In this document: positions 48,646-55,866 of the stretch, one piece after another
How positions within the stretch are numbered: position 1 is the stretch's first letter
Layout of the letters: every line of letters begins with the position of its first letter
Source: Micropruina sp.
GTDB taxonomy: Bacteria; Actinomycetota; Actinomycetes; Propionibacteriales; Propionibacteriaceae
Assembly (NCBI GenBank): GCA_016716635.1
Contig: JADJVZ010000014.1
Location: 1-64,000, forward strand
Length of the DNA stretch: 64,000 nucleotides
Direction: 5' to 3'
Program-made: the position numbers and the translations under genes
Notes under the pieces: generated by a model
What the model was told of the DNA's origin: nothing
The model's database searches: none
Seen by the model: the letters and a program-made list of their open reading frames with translations, nothing else

Positions 48646-49566
48646 TCAGCTGGCTTGCTGCAACCTTCGCCCTTGAGCGAAAGCCGAATTCAATCGCTGC
48701 GCCAACTGCGCCGGGCGCGCGAGATCGTCCCACATCCACCGAACGATGATCCATCCTGCGTCTCTGATCGCCTCCTCGCGTTGCTTCTCCTTGGCAAAGG
48801 CCTCCACGCCACTTTCCCCAGATTTGAGCGTCCCCCCGTACTTGATGAGCCCATCGAACTCTCCCAGAACTCGAAATTCTGGCCACCCGAAGTCGCTGCG
48901 GGCGATGAACACACCACCGGGCGAGAACAGGGGGAACTGGAGTTTCGGCTTCGGCAAACCCCATCGGTCAAAGACGACCCGACTTCGGGATTCCCCGACC
49001 GATTCACTCAGGGGATCGCTGAACGCGGCGGCTCGGCGTGCACAGACGATTCCGTAGCGTCTTGGCGCCTTGGATACGAGCTCCATCAGGTCATCTTTTG
49101 GCAGCCCTTGATGTAAAGCTGCGTCCATCACGGCGACGGCCCGCTCGAATTCATTGCATCGGGCAAGGTCCACCGCCGTCCGGGCAAGGGTCGTGACGCG
49201 CATCCCCTCAATCAGGTCCACCTCTTCAGGAGACACGGGACAAGCCCGCGTGTGCACCCATTGGGCCCGATTGCCGTGGCTCCCTGGGGGCCTGGTCACG
49301 CTCACCTTCGCAAGGTCGGAAGTCCACAAAGGGAGACCGTGTAGCGCCGCGGCAGACCAGTGGCTCACCACCGTGGTGAGGCCGAGCAGGGGATATGTCG
49401 CCGCCACGAGTTGCAGGTGTCGCTGGCGAGCGTCCGGAGCGATTTGATCCACATAACCCCCGCGGCGAAGGCGTTGGATATCGCCAGCGCGCACCAATCT
49501 GGCGACACTGCCCGGATCAATGCCATGGGCCCGAAAGTCGGATGGTCGTAGTGTTTGACCGTTCAT
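48646..49566 (-). CDS. AbiEi-type HTH plus DUF559 (Vsr-fold) protein, paralog 1
   Basis: A 306-residue protein. The first 45 residues (LRPSDFRAHGIDPGSVARLV, IQRLRRGGYVD) resemble the winged-helix N-terminus of AbiEi-family antitoxins; the middle (SHWSAAALHGLPLW, VTTLARTAVDLARCNEFERA) is the AbiEi central domain. The C-terminus is DUF559, a Vsr/PD-(D/E)xK endonuclease fold with ESRSRVVFDRWGLP, the D...E.D cluster in SDFGWPEFRVLGEFDGLIKY, and EKQREEAIRDAGWIIVRWMW. The acidic residues are in place, so nuclease activity is possible. No AbiEii-like toxin gene lies next to it. It has a close paralog of equal length at 53594-54514, and each is bracketed by its own hairpin repeats. Confidence 0.8.
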   Translation of the reverse strand: MNGQTLRPSDFRAHGIDPGSVARLVRAGDIQRLRRGGYVDQIAPDARQRHLQLVAATYPLLGLTTVVSHWSAAALHGLPLWTSDLAKVSVTRPPGSHGNRAQWVHTRACPVSPEEVDLIEGMRVTTLARTAVDLARCNEFERAVAVMDAALHQGLPKDDLMELVSKAPRRYGIVCARRAAAFSDPLSESVGESRSRVVFDRWGLPKPKLQFPLFSPGGVFIARSDFGWPEFRVLGEFDGLIKYGGTLKSGESGVEAFAKEKQREEAIRDAGWIIVRWMWDDLARPAQLAQRLNSAFAQGRRLQQAS

Positions 49567-49614
49567 AGAAAGAGGAAGCCAGTAAAGGTGAAGACAATCA
49601 ACCTCACTGCCTCG

Positions 49615-49656
49615 TTATCCACAGGCGGCGCCGCTATTGGCGAGAATTGTGGAAAA
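49615..49656. promoter_or_regulatory. DnaA-box-like sites upstream of DUF559 paralog 1
   Basis: TTATCCACA (49615-49623, plus) is a perfect DnaA-box consensus; TGTGGAAAA (49648-49656) is a one-mismatch box on the other strand. Both lie between the gene start and hairpin R2. Paralog 2 has a matching box in the same relative place. Confidence 0.4.
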
Positions 49657-49716
49657 GTGTCGGGCTGATCACACGCCCACCACCGCCGACCTCCGACTCG
49701 CTTCCCCTCTCTCCCT

Positions 49717-49756
49717 CCCGACGTTGCTTGCGATAGTGATCCTTGCTTGCGCTATT
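49717..49756. repeat. Hairpin repeat R2, left half (5' side of cassette 1)
   Basis: The left arm CCCGACGTTGCTTGCG pairs perfectly over 16 bp with CGCAAGCAACGTCGGG at 51446-51461, on the other side of the IS element. Its inner text (TCCTTGCTTGCGCTAT) matches R1. The insertion element has split this hairpin at its loop. Confidence 0.85.
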
Positions 49757-51421
49757 GAGCCTGTCGTTTTTTCGTGGCGGGGGTTGGTGGGGTGGGCGGG
49801 TCGGCCCGTGGGGTTGGGCGGGACCACCCCGGGGTGGGGTGCGTGGAGGGCTGTGGTGGGGGCCTTTTGTTAGGCGGGTTGGGGTTGGTAGCCGGTGTTG
49901 CGGAGGCGCATCAGGTTCGTGATCGCGGCGGCGAATCTGAGTTCGCTGTGGGCGGCGGGTTGGCCTCGTCGGGCGAAGACGCGGAGCCCTCGGCGGTCTT
50001 TGAGGTGGGCGTTGATGGGCTCGATCAGGGCGCTTCGGCGTTTGTACAGGGTGGCGGTGTCGGGGTCGCTGAGCCGGTTGATCATGGCGGTGCTGGCAGT
50101 GTTGCGTTCGTTGATCGGGCGGGGTTTCCCGGTGCCGGGGTTGTTCGCGGTGATGTTGTGGGCTTTCCCGGCGGCGATGATCCGGTCAGGGCCTGGGGCG
50201 GCGAGGTTGGCTTCGCTGTAGTAGCCGGCATCGGCGAGCACCGTGCGGATCTGGCGGGATTGTCCGGTGGTGGTGTTGATCAGGTCCACGGCCTCAACGG
50301 CTTTGGTCATGATCGGGATGAACTGGGCGTTATCGGTGGCCTGGGTAGTGGCCTGGGCTACCAGGATCAGCCCGTCGGCGCTGACCGCGATCTGACAGTT
50401 GTAGCCCTGGACCCAACCCTGACGGGTCTTCATGATCTTGGACTGGGGATCGGTCTGGTTCACCCGGACCGGGGACTGTCGGGTGAGGCGTTCCCGCAGC
50501 GTGGTAACGAACTTTTCGGCTCGTTCGGCTCGTCGTAAGGCTGCCTGGTGTCGTTTCGGGACCAGGTCCGGATCGAACGATCGGCCGATGTGGTTTCCCT
50601 GACGTTGGGCCTGGATACCTGCCTGCCGGGCAGCGACCAACGCCTCATAATCGGCTCGGGCCTGCCGGGCCCGGGCTTCGGCCTCGACCACTGGCTGGGT
50701 TTGGTTGGCTTGCCGGTTGTTGAACTCTTCGAGGACCTGTCTGATCCGTTCCCGACGACCCGACGGGTCCCGTAACAGTGGATCGGCTGGTTCCCCGGCG
50801 GCTGCCTCAGCGGCATCCTCAGCCTCGTCAACCTGGCTGGCTTCCTTGAGGAACGCCGCAGCGTGTTTGCGGTACCAGGCCAGATCCCGGCTGCGATCCA
50901 ACGCGGCATTCGCAGCGATCTTCGTGCCATCGATCGCGACCAGATCAACCTGACCCATCCCAGCCCGGCCACACACCACCAGCACCTGAGCGAACAAGTC
51001 AGACAAGGCTCCCTCATGACCGGCCCGGAACCGGGCGATCACCGTATGGTCTGGCCGTCGCTGACCACACACGATCCGGAACGCCACATCAGTCAAACAC
51101 GCCCGCTCGATCCCACGCGAGGAACGCAACCCCCGACAGTAGGCATACGCCAACAAAGTCACCATCATCACCGGGTCGAACGCTTCCCGACCCGCCCGAC
51201 CCAACCGGTACCGGCCACGGAACGCCGACAGGTCTAACGACTCGATGACCTCGATCACGAACCAGACCAGATGATCAGCCGGGAGCCAATCCCGCATATC
51301 CACCGGCAACAAGAACCCCTGGTCCCGATCCACCGCCTTGAAACCCTTAGCCACAAGACAATTGTTCCACCCACACGCCCAGAAACCCGGCCCGACACAA
51401 CCCCGAAAAAGCAACAGGCTC
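49757..51421 (-). mobile_element. IS1182-family insertion sequence inserted in hairpin R2
   Basis: Terminal inverted repeats: left GAGCCTGTCGTTTTTTCG, right (read inward) GAGCCTGTTGCTTTTTCG, 16 of 18 matching. The element is about 1,665 bp with one transposase gene. CTAT at 49752-49755 recurs at 51421-51424, so a target duplication of 3-4 bp (TAT or CTAT) is possible; the exact ends are uncertain by one or two bases. It lies in the loop of a palindromic repeat. Confidence 0.88.
49870..51351 (-). CDS. IS1182-family transposase
   Basis: A DDE transposase of about 493 residues. The N-terminal DUF772-like part reads LLPVDMRDWLPADHLVWFVI, YCRGLRSSRGIERA and DHTVIARFRAGH. Catalytic acidic residues fit LVAIDGTKIAANAA (first D), TVLADAGYYSEANL (second D) and RRSALIEPINAHLKDRRGLR (E). 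Between them is a charged helical insert (AEARARQARADYEALVAARQ). I chose the GTG at 51351 (VAKGFKAVDRDQGF); the frame open to 51414 would start inside the terminal repeat region. Full length and apparently intact. Confidence 0.9.
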   Translation of the reverse strand, partial: AKGFKAVDRDQGFLLPVDMRDWLPADHLVWFVIEVIESLDLSAFRGRYRLGRAGREAFDPVMMVTLLAYAYCRGLRSSRGIERACLTDVAFRIVCGQRRPDHTVIARFRAGHEGALSDLFAQVLVVCGRAGMGQVDLVAIDGTKIAANAALDRSRDLAWYRKHAAAFLKEASQVDEAEDAAEAAAGEPADPLLRDPSGRRERIRQVLEEFNNRQANQTQPVVEAEARARQARADYEALVAARQAGIQAQRQGNHIGRSFDPDLVPKRHQAALRRAERAEKFVTTLRERLTRQSPVRVNQTDPQSKIMKTRQGWVQGYNCQIAVSADGLILVAQATTQATDNAQFIPIMTKAVEAVDLINTTTGQSRQIRTVLADAGYYSEANLAAPGPDRIIAAGKAHNITANNPGTGKPRPINERNTASTAMINRLSDPDTATLYKRRSALIEPINAHLKDRRGLRVFARRGQPAAHSELRFAAAITNLMRLRNTGYQPQPA

Positions 51422-51461
51422 TATATCGGCAGCAAGGACGACAAACGCAAGCAACGTCGGG
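51422..51461. repeat. Hairpin repeat R2, right half
   Basis: It holds the core TATCGGCAGCAAGGACGAC shared with R1 and the right arm CGCAAGCAACGTCGGG (51446-51461). It is followed by a G-rich tract. From here to 51675 I see no gene; the helicase promoter may be here. Confidence 0.85.
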
Positions 51462-51675
51462 AAGGGGCGGGGCAGGACGGTGGGTGGGTGGTCCGCGGGG
51501 GTGCCCAGTTCGGGAGGGGTGCGTGTTGGTCCGCGGATCGGGGGCGCCTGCTGGCTAGGGTCCTGAGTTCTATGCGTCTTGTCGGGAGTCCCCAGCTGCC
51601 CTGGCCTTGGTGCGCCCAGACGCACCGGTCGGCGCCGCCAGAACGGGCTGACGCCACCACAGCGGGAGCCGCCCG

Positions 51676-53442
51676 GTGACGTCCTCGGTCTTCGAGCATC
51701 TCTCCCCGGCGTTCCCCGGCAAGGCACCCTGGGGAACGGCGTCCAAGCTGCGCGCCTGGCAGGTCGCGGCCCTGACGCAGTACACCGAGGCCGCGCCACG
51801 CGACTTCCTGTGCGTCGCGACACCGGGCGCCGGGAAGACCACGTTCGCCCTGCGGATCGCTCGCGAATTGCTGGCCGCGCGGACGATCCGTCGCGTCATC
51901 GTGGTGGCGCCGACCGAGCACCTGAAGGTGCAGTGGGCCGACGCCGCGGCGCGCGTCGGCATCCAGCTCGACCCCGGGCTCGGCGGATCGCGCCGCGGCC
52001 GCACCCGTGACTACGTCGGCGTCGTCGTCACCTACGCCGGCGTGGCGACGCGGCCGTTTCAGTACGAGGCCATGGCCTCGAACTTCCCGACGCTGGTGAT
52101 CTTCGACGAGATTCACCACGCCGGCGACTCCCTGAGCTGGGGCGACGCCATCGCGGACGCCTTCCGCAACGCCACGCGCCGCCTCTCCCTCACCGGGACG
52201 CCGTTCCGCAGCGACGAGTCGCGGATCCCGTTCGTGAGCTATGAGCCGGGTCCAGGCGGCACGATGGTCAGCCGCGCCGACTACACCTACGGCTACGCCG
52301 AGGCCCTGGCCGATCACGTCGTCCGTCCGGTGGTGTTCATGAACTACGGCGGGGCGATGCGCTGGCGCACCAAGTCGGGCGAGGAACTCGAGGCGTCGCT
52401 CGGCGAGCCCCTCACCAAGGACGTCACCGCCCACGCCTGGCGCACCGCACTCGACCCGGCGGGCGAGTGGATCGCGGCGGTGCTGTCCGCCGCCGATCGC
52501 CGGCTGACCGAGGTGCGACGACACATCCCGGACGCCGGGGGCCTGGTCATCGCGTCCAACCAGACCGTCGCGAGGGCGTACGCCAAGGCGCTGGCGTCCA
52601 TCACCGGCGAGAAGCCGGCGCTCGTGTTGTCGGACGACTCCGGCAGTTCGGCGCGCATCGATGCCTTCTCGGCGTCGGCCGACCGCTGGATGGTGGCCGT
52701 GCGGATGGTGTCGGAGGGCGTGGACGTGCCCCGGCTCGCCGTGGGCGTCTACGCGACGGCCACCTCGACGCCACTCTTCTTTGCCCAGGCGGTCGGACGC
52801 TTCGTCCGGACCCGCCGCCGCGGCGAAATCGCGACGGTCTTCCTGCCGACCGTGCCGATCATCCTGGCCCACGCCTCCGCCCTTGAGCGGCAGCGCGATC
52901 ACGTCCTCGGCGGCAAGAAGTCGGACCCCGACGCCGGGCTCTGGGACGAATCCGAGGCGCTGATGGCGTCCGCCAACGAAGGTGAGAGCGCATCCGAAGA
53001 CGAGTTGGGCGTGTTCGAGGCGCTCGCGTCCGAGGCGACGTTCGACCACGTGCTCTTCGACGGCGACGCCTTCGGCCTGCACGCCGAGCCCCACACCGAC
53101 GACGAGCGCGACTACCTGGGCCTACCCGGGCTGCTGGAGCCCGACCAGGTGGCGGTGATGCTCAAGGAGCGGCAGCGGCGGCAGTTGGCCCGCCGCGAGG
53201 CCGGCGACCGACGCACCGCGCGGGCCGAGCAGCAGCCAGTCGCGGATGTCGCCCTGCATCGGACGCTCGCCACCCTGCGCAAAGAGCTGAACACTCTCGT
53301 CGCCCAGCACGCCCGGCTCAATGGGACGCCGCACAGCCACGTCCACGCGCAACTGCGGCGCGAGTGCGGGGGGCCAACGCTGGCCGAGTGCTCCGCGGCC
53401 CAGGTGTCGCAACGGCTGGCGAAGATCAAGTCCTGGCGTTAG
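51676..53442 (+). CDS. SF2 DEAD/DEAH-type helicase family protein
   Basis: A 588-residue superfamily 2 helicase. It has LRAWQVAALTQYTEAAPRDF, Walker A ATPGAGKTTFALRIA (about residues 48-62), VVVAPTEHLKVQWADAA-like motif Ia (VIVVAPTEHLKVQWAD), Walker B VIFDEIHH, motif III LSLTGTPFRS, and in the second RecA domain VRMVSEGVDVPRLAVGVYAT and AQAVGRFVRTRRRGE (motif VI). The C-terminal 150 residues are charged and helical. The GTG at 51676 is the likely start. It lies between the two DUF559 cassettes, which raises the possibility of a defence role, but such helicases are also common outside defence islands; function unknown. Confidence 0.8.
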   Translation: MTSSVFEHLSPAFPGKAPWGTASKLRAWQVAALTQYTEAAPRDFLCVATPGAGKTTFALRIARELLAARTIRRVIVVAPTEHLKVQWADAAARVGIQLDPGLGGSRRGRTRDYVGVVVTYAGVATRPFQYEAMASNFPTLVIFDEIHHAGDSLSWGDAIADAFRNATRRLSLTGTPFRSDESRIPFVSYEPGPGGTMVSRADYTYGYAEALADHVVRPVVFMNYGGAMRWRTKSGEELEASLGEPLTKDVTAHAWRTALDPAGEWIAAVLSAADRRLTEVRRHIPDAGGLVIASNQTVARAYAKALASITGEKPALVLSDDSGSSARIDAFSASADRWMVAVRMVSEGVDVPRLAVGVYATATSTPLFFAQAVGRFVRTRRRGEIATVFLPTVPIILAHASALERQRDHVLGGKKSDPDAGLWDESEALMASANEGESASEDELGVFEALASEATFDHVLFDGDAFGLHAEPHTDDERDYLGLPGLLEPDQVAVMLKERQRRQLARREAGDRRTARAEQQPVADVALHRTLATLRKELNTLVAQHARLNGTPHSHVHAQLRRECGGPTLAECSAAQVSQRLAKIKSWR

Positions 53443-53464
53443 TCAGGGGTGGCCTTGGGCCCGC

Positions 53465-53554
53465 ACCTTGCTGCCGTTCGAGCCACTTGACTGGCGGTAG
53501 CCGTCATTGCTGGCGCTATGTCGCCAGCAAAGACGCCTAGCGCCAGCAGAGTCG
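53465..53554. repeat. Hairpin repeat R3, 3' side of DUF559 cassette 2
   Basis: Starts ACCTTGCTGCCGTT, then an inner hairpin GTCATTGCTGGCG / CGCCAGCAAAGAC (53503-53534, one mismatch) around CTATGT, and ends in CGCCAGCAGAGT. The layout is that of R1/R2 with a different arm sequence. It begins 23 bp after the helicase stop and ends 39 bp before the DUF559 stop, as R1 does in cassette 1. Confidence 0.8.
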
Positions 53555-53593
53555 TTGGGGCACCAGAATCGTCGGTGTTGCATTGCCGTGGAG

Positions 53594-54514
53594 TTAGCCC
53601 GCCAAGCGCAAGGTTCGACCCTGGCTGAAGGCAACGTTGAGCCGCCGGACCAACTGCGCGGGGTTCGCCAGGTCGTCCCACATCCAACGGACGACGATCC
53701 ACCCAAGGTCACGCAGCGCGGCCTCGCGCTGCTTTTCCTGAGCGATTGCTTCGGACCCGCTGACGCCCAATTCAAGACGCCCTGAATACTTAATCACCCC
53801 GTCAAACTCTCCCAAGACGCCGAATTCCGGCCATCCGAAATCAGTCCTGCCCACGAAAGTGCCACTCCGCGAACACACCTCATATTGAAGGAGAGGCCGA
53901 GGCAGTCCCCAACGATCAAACACAATACGACTCTTCGACTCCCCGACGGATTCACTCAGTGGATCAGCAAAGACCCCGACGCGGCGCGCACGTACGATCC
54001 CAGGGCGGCGCGGAGTATCCGCGATGAGCGCCAACACGTCCTCGCGCGGAACGCCGAGCCTCAGAGCAGCGTCCATCACCGCAACGCCGCGCTCGAACTC
54101 AAAGGTTCTGGCGAGGTCGACCGCCGTCCGCGCCAAGGTCGTGACGCGCCACCCGTCCACGACCTCGACATCGTCGGATGGCAGGGGACAAGCCCGCGAG
54201 TGAACCCACCGATCACGATTCCCGTGGCTGGCAGGGGGGCGCGTGACGCTCACCTTCGCCAGATCAGTACCCCACAGTGGCAGTCCGTGGACGGCTGCTG
54301 CCGACCAATGGCTCACGACCGTGCTGAGACCGACCAAAGGGACGGTCGTGGCGACAAGTTGAAGATGTCGTTGTCGTTCGTTCGTGGCGACTTCGTCGAC
54401 ATATCCTCCCCGGCGCACACGCTGCAGAGCACCCGACCGGACCAATCGGGCCACGGACCCGGAGTCGATCCCATGCGCCCGAAAGTCGGACGCCAACAAT
54501 GGCTTCTCGTTCAT
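53594..54514 (-). CDS. AbiEi-type HTH plus DUF559 (Vsr-fold) protein, paralog 2
   Basis: A 306-residue paralog of the 48646-49566 product, aligning over the whole length. N-terminus: LLASDFRAHGIDSGSVARLV, LQRVRRGGYVDEVA. Middle: SHWSAAAVHGLPLWGTDLAK and TLARTAVDLARTFEFERGVA. DUF559 part: GESKSRIVFDRWGLPRP, the acidic cluster in TDFGWPEFGVLGEFDGVIKY and EKQREAALRDLGWIVVRWMW. I chose the ATG at 54514 (MNEKPLLASDF) because it aligns with the start of paralog 1; the open frame to 54760 has no homology there. It has no adjacent toxin partner. The two copies differ in many residues, so the duplication or joint acquisition is old. Confidence 0.8.
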   Translation of the reverse strand: MNEKPLLASDFRAHGIDSGSVARLVRSGALQRVRRGGYVDEVATNERQRHLQLVATTVPLVGLSTVVSHWSAAAVHGLPLWGTDLAKVSVTRPPASHGNRDRWVHSRACPLPSDDVEVVDGWRVTTLARTAVDLARTFEFERGVAVMDAALRLGVPREDVLALIADTPRRPGIVRARRVGVFADPLSESVGESKSRIVFDRWGLPRPLLQYEVCSRSGTFVGRTDFGWPEFGVLGEFDGVIKYSGRLELGVSGSEAIAQEKQREAALRDLGWIVVRWMWDDLANPAQLVRRLNVAFSQGRTLRLAG

Positions 54515-54710
54515 CGATCCAGAAAGCCATACCAGAATGCCCACAGGCAATAGTGGCGACACTTTCCATGGAAAGCTGTGCATAACTGTGTTTGATTTAA
54601 GCATGAATGCCACCGGATGCCAGTTCCAGGACAACACCTGTGACAACATTTCCACCTTGACGGAGCGCACGTTCTCGACACTCCGCGTCCAGATGGGAGC
54701 ACCAGAGTTC
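54515..54710. promoter_or_regulatory. Upstream region of paralog 2: palindrome and DnaA-box-like site
   Basis: It holds a perfect 14-bp palindrome CTTTCCATGGAAAG (54563-54576) and, two bases on, TGTGCATAA (54578-54586), the reverse of the DnaA-box form TTATGCACA. No gene is evident here; it is unusually A/T-rich for this genome. This fills the gene-free stretch 54515-54852 together with R4. Confidence 0.4.
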
Positions 54711-54780
54711 ACCTTGCTGCCGTTAGGCATGTTGACTGGCGAAATATCGCCAGCAAACACGGCGAACGCCAGCAGAGTGT
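54711..54780. repeat. Hairpin repeat R4, 5' side of DUF559 cassette 2
   Basis: It starts ACCTTGCTGCCGTTAG and ends CGCCAGCAGAGTG, as R3 does, in the same orientation, with an inner hairpin TGGCGA/TCGCCA (54737-54752). R3 carries about 19 bases more in the middle. Further partial copies (GCCAGCAAGGACGAG) run on to about 54800. Confidence 0.78.
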
Positions 54781-54852
54781 GGCAAATGCCAGCAAGGACG
54801 AGTGGAGCGGCAGCAAAGTGAGGGGGCCAATCGGCTCGGCTCGATGCGGACC

Positions 54853-55866
54853 CTAGGTGCTCGACGGCCAGATCGTCGGGACGTCGGCGACGAAGGCGTC
54901 GAGGATCAGCTCGGAGCCTTCCAGCGCCGACAACTCCCCCGATCGGACGCTCGCCTCGACACCCGCGCGCAACGCCCGCACCTTCTCGGACCGCTTCAGC
55001 CCATCGAGGAGGGCGTCATCCACCAGGGACCAGAGCCACTCCTCCTGCTGGACGTTGCGGCGGCCTTCGATGCCGCCGTGGTCCTCGAGGTAGGCGCGAT
55101 GATCCAGCACCGCCTGCCACACCTCGTCCAAGCCCTTGCCCGTGTACGAGCTCGACGTCAGCACCGGTGGTCTCCGGGCTTTGGGGTCGGACGTGATCAG
55201 CCGCATGGCGATCGCCAGCTCACGGGCGGCGCCGCGGGCGGCCACCTCGTTATCGCCGTCAGCCTTGTTTACTGTGATGACGTCGGCGAGCTCCAAAATG
55301 CCGCGCTTGATGCCCTGCAGTTGGTCGCCCGCGCGGGCCAGGGTGATGAGCAGGAAGGTGTCGACCATGTCGGCCACCGCCACCTCGGATTGCCCGACGC
55401 CGACCGTCTCGACGAGGATCACGTCGTAGCCCGCGGCCTCGAGCACCAGCATGGATTCGCGCGTAGCGCGCGCCACACCGCCCAGATGCCCACTGGAGGG
55501 TGAGGGCCGAATGAACACGTTCTCCATCGAGGCCAGATCGCCCATCCGGGTGCGGTCGCCGAGGATCGAGCCGCCAGTCCGCGAGGACGACGGGTCGACC
55601 GCCAGCACCGCCACCTTGTGGCCCCGCTCGATGAGCCGGCGCCCGATGGCGTCAATGAACGTCGACTTGCCGGCCCCGGGGACGCCCGAAATGCCGACCC
55701 GCACCGAATGACCGGTGTCATCGCGCAACCGCAAAAGCAGGTCGCGCGCCCGGTCTCTATCGACCGGACGCGACGATTCGACCAGCGTGATCGCCTTGGC
55801 GACCACAGGACGTGAGTTGGCCAACACGCCGGCGGCCAACTCCTCGACCGTCAGCTGTTTCCTCAC
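54853..55866 (-). CDS. meaB: MeaB/ArgK-family GTPase, methylmalonyl-CoA mutase chaperone
   Basis: A G3E-type GTPase that protects and reloads the B12 cofactor of methylmalonyl-CoA mutase. The 337-residue protein has the P-loop GISGVPGAGKSTFIDA (about residues 58-73), VAVLAVDPSSSRTGGSILGD, the switch text VILVETVGVGQSEVAVADM, and the guanine motif NKADGD. The C-terminal helical arm follows, with WLWSLVDDALLDGLKRS. The GTG at 55866 overlaps the mutB stop (GTGA), so it is translationally coupled to its client. Confidence 0.94.
   Translation of the reverse strand: MRKQLTVEELAAGVLANSRPVVAKAITLVESSRPVDRDRARDLLLRLRDDTGHSVRVGISGVPGAGKSTFIDAIGRRLIERGHKVAVLAVDPSSSRTGGSILGDRTRMGDLASMENVFIRPSPSSGHLGGVARATRESMLVLEAAGYDVILVETVGVGQSEVAVADMVDTFLLITLARAGDQLQGIKRGILELADVITVNKADGDNEVAARGAARELAIAMRLITSDPKARRPPVLTSSSYTGKGLDEVWQAVLDHRAYLEDHGGIEGRRNVQQEEWLWSLVDDALLDGLKRSEKVRALRAGVEASVRSGELSALEGSELILDAFVADVPTIWPSST

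Noticed and set aside
48646..49566. A complete AbiE type IV toxin-antitoxin system
   Set aside because: Only the AbiEi-like half is present, fused to DUF559; no AbiEii-like nucleotidyltransferase toxin is next to either paralog.
51421..53094. 557-residue minus-strand open frame opposite the helicase
   Set aside because: Antisense shadow; the plus strand has all SF2 helicase motifs.
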